Source: SH-MAG3 sp035461245 (lineage in GTDB: Bacteria; Gemmatimonadota; Gemmatimonadetes; Longimicrobiales; RSA9). Taken from it: DNA of 64,000 nt. Shown in pieces: positions 23,788-32,038 of the stretch. The translations under genes were made by a program, and so were the position numbers. The notes under the pieces were generated by a model. It ran no database searches and was not told the DNA's origin. It was given only the letters and a program-made list of their open reading frames with translations. The stretch lies in the NCBI GenBank assembly GCA_035461245.1, contig DATHVP010000062.1, forward strand, positions 1-64,000, given 5' to 3'. Each line of letters opens with the position of its first letter. Positions within the stretch are counted from its first letter, which is position 1.

Positions 23788-25314
23788 ATGGAGCTGACAG
23801 CAGCGGAGGCCTGGTCGCGCATTCTCGAGCGAGCCAGGCCTTTGCTTCCTGAACACACCTTCCGGATCTGGCTCGAGCACACGGAGCCGGTGGCCCTGTC
23901 ACAGGACGAGCTCACCGTTGCGGCGGGTAGCGACTTCGCCGCGGAGTGGATCGAGGACAAGTACGGCGGTCTGCTGACGGAGGTGGCGGAGCGTGTGTTC
24001 GGCCGCGCCATAGCCCTGGGCTTCGAGAACCGGGACCAGGGCGGGCCCGGACCTGGAGCCGCTGGGGGAGCGGGTGGTCCGCACGATGGCCGCTCGGACG
24101 CCGACGCCTCGGGGGCCACAGCCTCAGCGCTGGGATCATCCACCGCCACGGCGGGCCCGGCGCGCGGCCAGGGATCGAGCGCCCCTTCGGTGGCGGGTTC
24201 TTCGATGTCGTCCCTCGCGGGCCACGGTGCCGGCAGCGGTACGCCGGCTCCACCGGCGTCTGCGCACCAGGGCCGGGGCGGCGTGGTGCTGGGCTCACCG
24301 CTGAATGAGCGGTACACGTTTGAACGGTTCGTCGTAGGCGCGAACAACCAGTTGTCGAACGCGGCGTGCCGGGCCGTGGCGGAAGCGCCTGCACGCATGT
24401 ACAACCCGCTGTTCATCTATGGGGGTGTCGGTCTCGGCAAGACGCACCTGATGCACGCAATCGGCCACGTGCTGCTGGGCCGGGATGCCCACAAGCGGGT
24501 GGCGTACGTATCCAGCGAGCGCTTCACGAACGACCTCATCGCGTCCATCCAGGAAGGCCGGATGGCCGAGTTCCGCCGTCGCTACCGTGACATTGACCTG
24601 CTGCTCATTGACGACGTGCACTTCCTGGGCGAGAAGGAGCGTACGCAGGAGGAGTTCTTCCATACATTCAACGCCCTGCACGACGCGCAGCGTCAGATCG
24701 TCATGACGAGCGATCGTCCCCCGAAGGAGATCCCGGGCCTGGAGGAGCGGCTTGTCTCGCGTTTCGAGTGGGGACTGGTCACCGACATCAAGCCGCCGGA
24801 CCTGGAGACGCGAGTGGCAATCCTCAGGAAGAAAGCGGAGGACGACCGCATCTCGCTGGGGGACGAAGTGCTGGACTATATTGCCCGGAACTGCCGGTCG
24901 AACGTCCGGGAGCTCGAGGGCGCGGTCATCAAGCTGCTGGCGTACTCGTCCCTCACGCGCCGTGAGGTTGACCTCGACCTGGCCCGCGAGGCGCTGGGCG
25001 GTGTGCTGGGCGCCGGAGCGGCGGTTGAAGTCACGGCGGACCTGATCCGGTCCCGTGTGGCGGAAGAGTGGGGTGTGTCGGTGGACGGGTTGACGTCGAA
25101 GCGCCGCACCAAGGAGTTGTCGGTGCCGCGCCAGGTCGCCATGTATCTCATGCGCGAGCTGCTGGACCTCTCGCTGGTGGAGATCGGCAGGCATTTCGGC
25201 GGGCGGGATCACTCCACCGTGATTCACGCAGTGAACAAGGTCGAGGAGGATCTGCGCACCGAGGACGCATTCCGCACGCGCGTGGAACTGTTGCGCGATG
25301 GCATGCGCGGGTGA
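23788..25314 (+). CDS. dnaA: Chromosomal replication initiator protein DnaA
   Basis: This 508-residue AAA+ protein binds oriC and melts it. Domain I covers residues ~1-80; an unusually Gly/Ala/Ser-rich domain II linker runs to ~166; domain III has Walker A GGVGLGKTH (212-220) and Walker B LLLIDDVHFL (~270); domain IV ends with the DnaA-box recognition signature GRDHSTVIHAVNK from residue 472. The start codon lacks a strong ribosome-binding site. It lies between a DnaA-box-bearing promoter and the candidate origin, and is followed by dnaN. Confidence 0.98.
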   Translation: MELTAAEAWSRILERARPLLPEHTFRIWLEHTEPVALSQDELTVAAGSDFAAEWIEDKYGGLLTEVAERVFGRAIALGFENRDQGGPGPGAAGGAGGPHDGRSDADASGATASALGSSTATAGPARGQGSSAPSVAGSSMSSLAGHGAGSGTPAPPASAHQGRGGVVLGSPLNERYTFERFVVGANNQLSNAACRAVAEAPARMYNPLFIYGGVGLGKTHLMHAIGHVLLGRDAHKRVAYVSSERFTNDLIASIQEGRMAEFRRRYRDIDLLLIDDVHFLGEKERTQEEFFHTFNALHDAQRQIVMTSDRPPKEIPGLEERLVSRFEWGLVTDIKPPDLETRVAILRKKAEDDRISLGDEVLDYIARNCRSNVRELEGAVIKLLAYSSLTRREVDLDLAREALGGVLGAGAAVEVTADLIRSRVAEEWGVSVDGLTSKRRTKELSVPRQVAMYLMRELLDLSLVEIGRHFGGRDHSTVIHAVNKVEEDLRTEDAFRTRVELLRDGMRG

Positions 25315-25650
25315 ATCATCAGCGCGCCCGGCTCGTTCTGTCCGGCCTGAGAAGGCCGGTTCCGGGCGCGGCGGGGGGTGCGGATAACATGTGGACAGGG
25401 TGTGCGTCGTTGCCGGTTGATCCACAGAACGGCCGGGGCTGTGGAGAACAGCGGAGTTCTCCACGGGCCGTCCACAACGTGTCAACAGCGGGCATGCAGC
25501 GAGGATGTGTTGCGGCAGCGGGGATTCAGGTGCGAACGGACGCGTCGTCCACAAACCCACAGTCCCTACTGTTACTGCTGGATATAGATATTAATAAAGA
25601 GAAGTCTCCTTTGCTGTGGAATACAGACAGCGCACTCAGGTGAGGGCTTC
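25315..25650. other. Candidate chromosomal origin oriC in the dnaA-dnaN gap
   Basis: This 336-bp non-coding stretch holds many DnaA-box-like 9-mers: TGTGGACAG 25390-25398, TGATCCACA 25418-25426, TGTGGAGAA 25440-25448, TTCTCCACG 25457-25465, CCGTCCACA 25468-25476, TCGTCCACA 25545-25553 and TGTGGAATA 25615-25623. The third and fourth form a perfect 9-bp inverted repeat (25441-25449 with 25456-25464). An AT-rich patch at 25580-25606 (GATATAGATATTAATAAAG) would be the unwinding element, next to dnaN. None of the boxes is perfect; the perfect one lies upstream of dnaA. Confidence 0.8.
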
Positions 25651-26763
25651 ATGAAACTGAAGATCACGCGGGACAACCTGCAGCAGGGCCTGGCCGCCGT
25701 CGCTGCAAGCATCCCGACGCGGACAACGCTGCCGGTCCTTTCCAACATCCTCATCGATGTGGGCGAGGACAGCATTGCCATGTCCGGTACGGACCTGGAC
25801 ATCGCCGTCAGCGTAACGGTTCCGGCGGAGGTGGAGGAGGGTGGTTCGCTGACGGTGCCGGCGAAGAAGCTGCAGGAGCTGGCCCGTGAGCTGCCCGAGC
25901 ATCCGGTGCGCATCAGCACCAGGGGTGATCGGCTGGAGCTGGCATGCGGTCGTGCCAACTTCCGGTTGAACGGGATGCCCCGGGACGAGTTCCCCACCTT
26001 CCCTGCGGTGGACTTCGAGCAGTCGTGGAAGGTCCAGGGCCGGCTGCTCCAGGATCTCATCCGGCAGACGTCGTTCGCCGTGTCCACGGAGGAGAGCCGT
26101 CCCATCCTAAACGGCGTGCTCTGGCAGCTCGGCGAGGACGAGATGCGCATGGTGGCCACGAACGGTCACCGCCTGGCGCGTATCCGGGTGTCGAGCGTGG
26201 CGGCGGGCGCGCCACGGGCCGACCTCATCGTGCCGCCGAAGGCGCTGGCGCAGGTAGAGCGGTTGTTCAGCGGCGATGACGAGATCGAGGTCGCCCGCAG
26301 CGAGAACCACATCGGTTTTCGCAAGGACGGCACCCAGGTCTTCACCCGTCTCATCGAGGGCCCGTACCCGAACTACGAGCAGGTCATCCCGAAGGACAAC
26401 GACAAGCACGCCATCGCCGATCGCAACCAGCTCATCCACGTGCTCCGTCGCATGGCCGTCGTTGCCAGTGACCAGACGCACCGGGTTCGTCTCGGGTTCA
26501 CGTCCAACACGGTGCGCTTCTCGGTGGAGACGCCGGACCTGGGCGAGGCCCACGAGGACCTGGAGGTCGAATACAGCGGCGAGGCGCTGGACATCGGCTT
26601 CAACGCCAGCTACCTGCTTGAGGTCCTGCGCTACATGCCCAGCGACGAGGTGAAGCTGACGTTCAAGGCACCGGAGCGGGCGGCTACCATCGAGCCGGCG
26701 AATGCGGCCGAGGACGCACCCGACTACCTCTGCCTGGTCATGCCGCTGCGCCTGCTGGATTGA
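25651..26763 (+). CDS. dnaN: DNA polymerase III sliding clamp, beta subunit
   Basis: This 370-residue protein forms the ring-shaped processivity clamp. Three clamp domains are visible, starting MKLKITRDNLQQGLAAVA with TLPVLSNILIDV, then a middle domain with QTSFAVSTEESRPILNGVLW, and the last ending in the family's terminal DYLCLVMPLRLLD pattern (usually MPMRL). Its stop codon overlaps the ATG of the flavin reductase-like gene. recF and gyrB, frequent followers of dnaN, are not here. Confidence 0.97.
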   Translation: MKLKITRDNLQQGLAAVAASIPTRTTLPVLSNILIDVGEDSIAMSGTDLDIAVSVTVPAEVEEGGSLTVPAKKLQELARELPEHPVRISTRGDRLELACGRANFRLNGMPRDEFPTFPAVDFEQSWKVQGRLLQDLIRQTSFAVSTEESRPILNGVLWQLGEDEMRMVATNGHRLARIRVSSVAAGAPRADLIVPPKALAQVERLFSGDDEIEVARSENHIGFRKDGTQVFTRLIEGPYPNYEQVIPKDNDKHAIADRNQLIHVLRRMAVVASDQTHRVRLGFTSNTVRFSVETPDLGEAHEDLEVEYSGEALDIGFNASYLLEVLRYMPSDEVKLTFKAPERAATIEPANAAEDAPDYLCLVMPLRLLD

Positions 26764-27365
26764 TGCCCCTGAACATCGAGGGCACGCCGTACCCGCTGCT
26801 GCGCCACCTGACGCTGCCCGTCTGCGCCATCACCACATCGGCGAACGGGCGACGCAACGGCTTCATCGTAAACAGCGCGCAGCGGGCGTCACTCGTGCCG
26901 TCCGTACCTCGCATCTCGCTGTACATCTCGAAGCCGAATTTCTCCCACGACCTGGCCATGGCCAGCGGTGTGCTGGGCGTGCACCTGCTCCGTGCGGACC
27001 AGTGGGACGTGATCCGGGCGCTGGGCCTGCGCAGTGCCCGGGATGTGCCGGATAAGCTGGCGGACCTGGCTGTGCGCACCGGCGCCACAGGCTGTCCCAT
27101 GCTGGCGGATGTACGGGCGGCGTTCGAGTGCCGGATCATCAACGCCATGGATGCGGGCGGCGCCACGTTCGTTCTGGCCGATGTCGTGGAAATGACGGAG
27201 GGCACCGGCGACGATGTGCTGACCAGCGAGCACTTCCGGCGACACATGCCCGACGATGTCCGTCGGGACTACGAGGCGGGGCTGGCCCGTGCGCAGCAGA
27301 TCCTGGAGCCGCTCTCCCGTGACATCAGCCGGGAGCCGTGGCGGGGCCCTGTCGCCGACCCCTGA
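26763..27365 (+). CDS. Flavin reductase domain / FMN-binding split-barrel protein
   Basis: This 200-residue protein has the flavin reductase-like split barrel: PVCAITTSANGRRNGFIVNSAQRASLVP (residues ~20-47, FMN phosphate site), RISLYISKPNFSHDLAMASG, and C-terminal-half FECRIINAMDAGGATFVLADVVE. Members are FMN-dependent reductases or oxygenase partners. The ATG overlaps the dnaN stop (TGATG), so its translation is coupled to a replication gene, which is unexpected for the family. The reductant and partner are not evident. Confidence 0.85.
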   Translation: MPLNIEGTPYPLLRHLTLPVCAITTSANGRRNGFIVNSAQRASLVPSVPRISLYISKPNFSHDLAMASGVLGVHLLRADQWDVIRALGLRSARDVPDKLADLAVRTGATGCPMLADVRAAFECRIINAMDAGGATFVLADVVEMTEGTGDDVLTSEHFRRHMPDDVRRDYEAGLARAQQILEPLSRDISREPWRGPVADP

Positions 27366-27374
27366 CGCGTGCCC

Positions 27375-27932
27375 TCAGCCGGCGAGTAGTTCGCCGGCTG
27401 TGGCGAGGGCGATGACGTCGCAGCCGGCGTCCCGTATCTTTTCCGTGCCGCCCTGTTCCCGATCAACTATGGCCAGCACGCCGAGGACCGTGGCGCCGGC
27501 CTCCTCCACTGCCTGCTTGGCGTTCAGCGCGCTGCCACCGCTGGTGATGACGTCTTCGACGACGACGACGGCGTCGCCTTCCCGGAGATTGCCCTCGATA
27601 CGCCGGCCGGTGCCGTGTTCCTTGGCCTGCTTGCGCACGGTGAAGGCATCCAGCGACCGCTGCGCCGTGGCAGCGGCGTGGGCGATGGCGTAGGCCACGG
27701 GATCGGCACCGAGCGTCAGCCCGCCGACACTGACGGGAGCCCAGCCGCGCTCGTCCATGGCGGCCAGGCCCAGGCGGCCGATGAGAAGCTGCCCGGCTCC
27801 GGCCATGGTGGTGAGGCGCGCATCGATGTAGTAGGACGAACGGGCCCCGCTGGCGAGCACGAAATCGCCCCGGCGCAGGGACCGGTCACGCAGGAGTTGC
27901 AGCAGCGCTGCACGATCGACTTCAGGCTTCAC
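27375..27932 (-). CDS. pyrE: Orotate phosphoribosyltransferase
   Basis: This 185-residue pyrimidine-synthesis enzyme joins orotate to PRPP to give OMP. It has LASGARSSYYIDAR near residue 27, the catalytic loop TVRKQAKEHGTGRRIEG (~98-114) and the PRPP-binding motif VVVVEDVITSGGSALNA (~121-137). It overlaps the preceding small hypothetical gene by 11 bases and converges on the flavin reductase-like gene. Confidence 0.95.
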   Translation of the reverse strand: MKPEVDRAALLQLLRDRSLRRGDFVLASGARSSYYIDARLTTMAGAGQLLIGRLGLAAMDERGWAPVSVGGLTLGADPVAYAIAHAAATAQRSLDAFTVRKQAKEHGTGRRIEGNLREGDAVVVVEDVITSGGSALNAKQAVEEAGATVLGVLAIVDREQGGTEKIRDAGCDVIALATAGELLAG

Positions 27933-28203
27933 TTGCTTCCTCCCACTCCCCTGCGGCCAGGGGCGAGGCGAATGTGTCCAGGTTCTCGACAGCGGCGGTC
28001 ACCGCTTCATCTTCCAGCGGTGTGGTCTGCGCGTCGTCCCACTCAATGAACTCCAGGAACCGGTCCTCATGGTCCGCGCCGCGGAACAGCCATGCCCGGC
28101 CGCCGGCCCTCTCCACGGCCAGGCGCACGCTATCCCACGCCGGCAGGTAGTCATCGGACCGGTCCAGCGCCACCTGTCGGGTGGTGCAGAGCAGGCGTCG
28201 CAT
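27922..28203 (-). CDS. Conserved small hypothetical protein
   Basis: This 93-residue protein (beginning MRRLLCTTRQVALDRSDDYL, ending in an acidic tail) has an alpha/beta ferredoxin-like look: WDSVRLAVERAGGRAWLFRG then DRFLEFIEWDD. I cannot name a family; an antibiotic-biosynthesis-monooxygenase-like or stress-response dimeric barrel is possible. An upstream in-frame Met at 28293 would add 30 residues with no clear homology. It overlaps pyrE by 11 bases and is likely co-transcribed with it. Confidence 0.65.
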   Translation of the reverse strand: MRRLLCTTRQVALDRSDDYLPAWDSVRLAVERAGGRAWLFRGADHEDRFLEFIEWDDAQTTPLEDEAVTAAVENLDTFASPLAAGEWEEASEA

Positions 28204-28340
28204 CAGGAACCGGCCTTCCGCAACGGGACTGTGTCCATTGGTTCGCGAGTGTTCGGGTCCAACGGCAATGTCGGTGCTGACGTGCCGGGACACCAGAGGA
28301 GCGATGTCCTGGCACAGCCACCCGTCATGCGGTAGCGACT

Positions 28341-30437
28341 TCAGGAGCCGTAGAGTTCCCGATAGATGAGGGCGTTCTGCTGCACGATGCGCACATAGCT
28401 GCGCGTCTCCTCGAAGGGGATCCGCTCGATGAATAGCTCAGTGTCAGCATACTCCGGGAACTGCCGCCACGCCCTGAGCCGGGTGGGGCCGGCGTTATAG
28501 GATGCGATGGCGTCCACGAGACGACCGTTGTGAGCGCGGATCTGGTCCGCCAGGTACTTCGTCCCGATCTGCAGGTTCAGCGACGGCTCCGTCAGGCGCG
28601 CGGTGGTGAACCCGCTGATGCCCAGCCCCCGGGCCACCGCCGTACCGGTGTTCGGCATGACCTGCATGAGCCCCACAGCGCCCACGGGGCTCCGGGCCCG
28701 GGGGTTGAACATGGACTCCTGGCGGATGAGGCCGGCTACCAGGTACGGGTCCAGGCCGTTGGCCTGGGCGTACCTGATGACGTCGTCACGGTAGGGGAAT
28801 GGATAGACGAGTTCCAGGATCTGGCGGTTCCACGCGCCATCGGCGCGACGCAGCAGTTCGCGGCCGATGCTGATGCCATTGAAGATCTGGCCCCGGGCAT
28901 GGTAGGCCTGCCCCAGGGCGTAGAGTGCCCCTTCCAGGCCGTCGTACTGCGCGATGATGCGCGCCGATTCCAGCGTCGCCGCCTCGGTCAGTTCCAGGGC
29001 GCGGAGCACGTCGAGCGCATCCAGCCGGGCTGCCACCGCATACCGGACCTGTGCCGAAGCCGTGGACGGCTGGCTCTGGCCGAAGTCCCAGCGCCCGGCG
29101 GCCAGGCGGTCGCCGGCCCGCAGGCCGTAGTAGCTGAAGGGATCCATGCGCCGCACCTCGGCCAGGACGGTCCTCGCACTGTCCGGTGCGCCCGCCGCCT
29201 CCAGCGCGTGGGCGAGCCAGTAGCCGGGCTGCTGGCGGGCCCTGCCGTCCAGCCGCTGCCACGCGTCGGCGTAGACCGCAGCGGCCTCCCGCGGCCTGCC
29301 GGCCATGAGAGAGAAAGCCCCCAGCCGGGCCGCGGACAGCCCGGTCTCGGGACCGCCGGCCTGGATGACGGCCCGGTAGTGCGTGCTCGCGCTCTGGACG
29401 CGGCCGGCATCGTGGTCCAGATCGCCGAGGATGAAGTGAGCGCGGGCCGCGGATTCCGACCCCGGGAACTCGCGGGTCACGGCCAGGAACCGGGTGCGGG
29501 CGTCGTCGTGCCGGCCCTGGCGATAGAGGGCGCGGCCCAGCAGCAATGCGGCTTCGGCCGAGTGCTCCCTGCTGCCGCCTGCGGCCACAGCCGCGCGCAG
29601 CCGCCTCTCGGCGGCAGGGTAGTCCCGGGTCTCGAACAGCGCCCGGCCCAGCTCGAGCTGAATCATGGCGCGCTCGGTGGCCGGGAGCGAGGCGGCGGCC
29701 AGGTAAGCGTCGTACGCCGCCGTCGCCCGGGGCATGTTCCGGTGCCTGAGGTAGACGCGGCCGATGCGACGCCGGTCCTCGGCGGTAAGCCCGGCCAGCC
29801 CGTCCAGGGTCCGGGCTGCCTCCACTGCCGCCGCGGGGGCTACACTCTCGTCAATCGCCCGGCGCAACAGCGCCCGCGCCTCGTCGTGGCGACGCGCGCT
29901 GGCATGGATGGCGCCGGCCCGCGCCAGGGGAGCGACCCGGCGGGCGGGCTCTGTCATGGCATCGGCGGCGGCGATGGCGGCGCGTGCGGCGCCTGCCCCA
30001 TCGCCGGCGGCCTGGGCCGCGTCCACCCGGGCGCGCCATCCCCAGTCCCGCACGATCTCCGGATCCGATGCGGCGAGGTGCCGGCGGACGGCGGCCGTGT
30101 CGCCGGTGCGGGCGACGGCGGTGGCGGAGAGTGCGTGAGCCCAGGGCTCCAGTGCCGGCACCAGTTCCGCCGCCTTCCGGTACGCGGCCACGGCGGCAGC
30201 GGCGTTGCCGGCATTGGCTGCGGTCAGTCCGGCGCGCATCTCCGTTTCCGCGGCGCGGACGGCGACGGTATCGCCCACCAGCGGCAGGGGCGCCGTCTCC
30301 GGGTGCGGCGCCGCCAGCGCGGCCCGGGCCTCATCCGGCGAAAATGGCGCGCCGGTCTGCGGGGCGGCAGTGTCCGCGCCGGCAGTGGCGCGGGCGAGGG
30401 CGCCCAGGATCAGGGTCAGGATCAGCAGATGGTGCAT
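28341..30437 (-). CDS. Lytic murein transglycosylase (Slt type)
   Basis: This 698-residue periplasmic enzyme cleaves the glycan backbone of peptidoglycan. After a signal peptide (MHHLLILTLILGALARATAG) comes a ~500-residue Ala-rich superhelical region with many TPR-like helix pairs (e.g. AEAALLLGRALYRQGRHDDA). The C-terminal SLT domain has the catalytic Glu in LIRQESMFNPRARSPVGAVG, then LMQVMPNTG and YNAGPTRLRAW. Length and layout match Slt70. It precedes tag by 4 bases on the same strand in gene order tag-slt. Confidence 0.93.
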   Translation of the reverse strand: MHHLLILTLILGALARATAGADTAAPQTGAPFSPDEARAALAAPHPETAPLPLVGDTVAVRAAETEMRAGLTAANAGNAAAAVAAYRKAAELVPALEPWAHALSATAVARTGDTAAVRRHLAASDPEIVRDWGWRARVDAAQAAGDGAGAARAAIAAADAMTEPARRVAPLARAGAIHASARRHDEARALLRRAIDESVAPAAAVEAARTLDGLAGLTAEDRRRIGRVYLRHRNMPRATAAYDAYLAAASLPATERAMIQLELGRALFETRDYPAAERRLRAAVAAGGSREHSAEAALLLGRALYRQGRHDDARTRFLAVTREFPGSESAARAHFILGDLDHDAGRVQSASTHYRAVIQAGGPETGLSAARLGAFSLMAGRPREAAAVYADAWQRLDGRARQQPGYWLAHALEAAGAPDSARTVLAEVRRMDPFSYYGLRAGDRLAAGRWDFGQSQPSTASAQVRYAVAARLDALDVLRALELTEAATLESARIIAQYDGLEGALYALGQAYHARGQIFNGISIGRELLRRADGAWNRQILELVYPFPYRDDVIRYAQANGLDPYLVAGLIRQESMFNPRARSPVGAVGLMQVMPNTGTAVARGLGISGFTTARLTEPSLNLQIGTKYLADQIRAHNGRLVDAIASYNAGPTRLRAWRQFPEYADTELFIERIPFEETRSYVRIVQQNALIYRELYGS

Positions 30438-30441
30438 GCTC

Positions 30442-31020
30442 TCAATCAGTGCTGCTCAGGGGTGCCGTCAGCCATGGCGGCTGCAGCGCTGCGATGCGTT
30501 CGGCCACCGGACAGTCGGCGCGATGGGCGCCGGGCAGGTACCCGGTGCTCATGAGGAACTCGCCGGTGATTTCCCCGCCTGTAAACCGGAACGTGGACCG
30601 GAACAGCTTCACCCAGGCCGCCTTCGCCAGCGGATGGTGCGCGTCCAGCCAGCCCGCGAAGCTGCCGTGTGTCTCACGGAGTTGCTGCACCCGTCGTGCA
30701 TTCTCGATTACCGCATCCACCTTCAGCCGGTTCCGTACAATGGTCGGGTCGGCCAGTAGTCTGGCCCGTTCCGCGTCCCCATAGCCGGCGACGGCGTCCA
30801 CGTCGAAACCGTCGAAGGCCCGGTGGAATGCGTCCTTCTTCTTCAGGATTGTAAGCCAGGAAAGGCCGGCCTGGTTGATCTCCAGGGCCAGACGTTCCAG
30901 CAGCTGTGCGTCCGTGTCCAGCGGAAACCCGTACTCCGTGTCGTGATACGGCCCGTGCCATGGATGTCCCGGCGCAACATCACAGTAACTGGTCACGAAT
31001 GCCTCCGGCGGCAGGTTCAA
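30442..31020 (-). CDS. tag: DNA-3-methyladenine glycosylase I
   Basis: This 192-residue base-excision enzyme removes 3-methyladenine. It shows the Tag pattern: Cys near residue 13, PYHDTEYGFPLDTD (~29-42), then EINQAGLSWLTILKKKDAF with the catalytic Glu region, LFRSTFRFTGGE, and GAHRADC, where His/Cys complete the zinc site. It overlaps no gene but lies 4 bases upstream of the transglycosylase gene, implying co-transcription. Confidence 0.93.
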   Translation of the reverse strand: MNLPPEAFVTSYCDVAPGHPWHGPYHDTEYGFPLDTDAQLLERLALEINQAGLSWLTILKKKDAFHRAFDGFDVDAVAGYGDAERARLLADPTIVRNRLKVDAVIENARRVQQLRETHGSFAGWLDAHHPLAKAAWVKLFRSTFRFTGGEITGEFLMSTGYLPGAHRADCPVAERIAALQPPWLTAPLSSTD

Positions 31021-31044
31021 CGAGTGAAAGGTAGCGCCGTGCGC

Positions 31045-31458
31045 CTATTTCCGCCGCTGGTTGCGCCGTTCGAAGACGACCTCGTCGTTTACGATCATGT
31101 AGCGGATCACCGCTTCACGCGCTTCCGGGAACGCGTCCAGCCGATCCTTGAAGCGGTCATTCGACACGACACTGGCGTCCAGCTCCCGGGCGAAGGACAG
31201 GATGAAGTAGTCGGCGTCGGTGCCCGCCGGCGCCTGCCGGATGCGGCCGTCGTCCACCATTGTCTCGTATTCGTCCCGCCGGTCGATCTGGTGCCGCAGC
31301 GCGGCGTCCACCACGACAATGGGCTCGTAGCCCTGCTCCTTGAGCTTGCCGCAGACCAGCCGGATGTTTTCCAGGCGGGCCTCGCCGCCCTCACTGGAAT
31401 GGGCGACATTGGACCCGTCCACGATGGCGGTGCGGCCGCCCCCGTTCTCTATCGTCAT
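31045..31458 (-). CDS. NYN/PIN-type ribonuclease, Zc3h12a-like
   Basis: This 137-residue protein matches the Zc3h12a-like (MCPIP) NYN nuclease fold: TAIVDGSNVAHSSEGG at the N-terminus with the first acidic residue, VVVDAALRHQID in the middle, and GTDADYFILSFARELDASVV then SNDRFKDR, giving the remaining acidic pocket. Such domains cleave RNA with Mg2+. The start at 31458 begins just before the fold. It follows no toxin-antitoxin partner; the divergent neighbour is a cupin. Confidence 0.85.
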   Translation of the reverse strand: MTIENGGGRTAIVDGSNVAHSSEGGEARLENIRLVCGKLKEQGYEPIVVVDAALRHQIDRRDEYETMVDDGRIRQAPAGTDADYFILSFARELDASVVSNDRFKDRLDAFPEAREAVIRYMIVNDEVVFERRNQRRK

Positions 31459-31628
31459 GCCAGTGACGCTGGCAAGGGGAGTGCCACGTTGCACAACCTG
31501 TTTTGCCCGCCCTGGGTGACAGCGGCGCTGCATGGCAGCGGCACGGGAGTCGCATCAGATTGCTGAACGCTGTTCCGACGCCGCGCGCCCGCCGGGTCGG
31601 CCAACATCACCTCAGAGGAACCCGAGTC

Positions 31629-32009
31629 ATGTCGCCTGTACAGCGCCCGCTCTCCGAGCCCATGATGTCGTTCGACCTCCAGCCCACGCTGAGAACCCTC
31701 AGGGACGACGAGTCCTATCGTCGCTCCGGTCGGCTCGGCCGTACGCTGGCCCGCTCAGGTCGGCTGAGGATGGTGCTCGTCGCATTGAACGCCGGTGTCG
31801 AGGTAGGCACGCACCAGGCGGACAGCCCCATGACCATCCAGGTCCTGGAAGGCAGGATCGGCTTCCGCGTAGCCGGGGAGAACCACGAACTGAGCGCCGG
31901 CCAGGTTCTCTTCTTCGGCCCCGGCGAGGCCCATGACATCCGGGCGCTGGACGAATGTGCCCTCCTCCTGACCCTGTCAGCCATCGGAGACGACGCAACG
32001 AACGCCTGA
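31629..32009 (+). CDS. Cupin domain protein
   Basis: This 126-residue protein has a single cupin fold (residues ~50-115): VEVGTHQADSPMTIQVLEGR and AGQVLFFGPGEAHDIRAL, with GTHQ and GEAH as the metal-ligand positions. AGAGGA lies 10 bases before the start. Such small cupins may be sensors, isomerases or dioxygenases; the substrate is not evident. Confidence 0.85.
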   Translation: MSPVQRPLSEPMMSFDLQPTLRTLRDDESYRRSGRLGRTLARSGRLRMVLVALNAGVEVGTHQADSPMTIQVLEGRIGFRVAGENHELSAGQVLFFGPGEAHDIRALDECALLLTLSAIGDDATNA

Positions 32010-32038
32010 GTGGCCGGGGGCCGCCGGAGGCTGGCCCC

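Noticed and set aside
27376..27400. Terminator hairpin between the flavin reductase-like gene and pyrE
   Set aside because: The 10-bp inverted repeat lies within the last codons of pyrE, has no T tract, and is explained by coding sequence.
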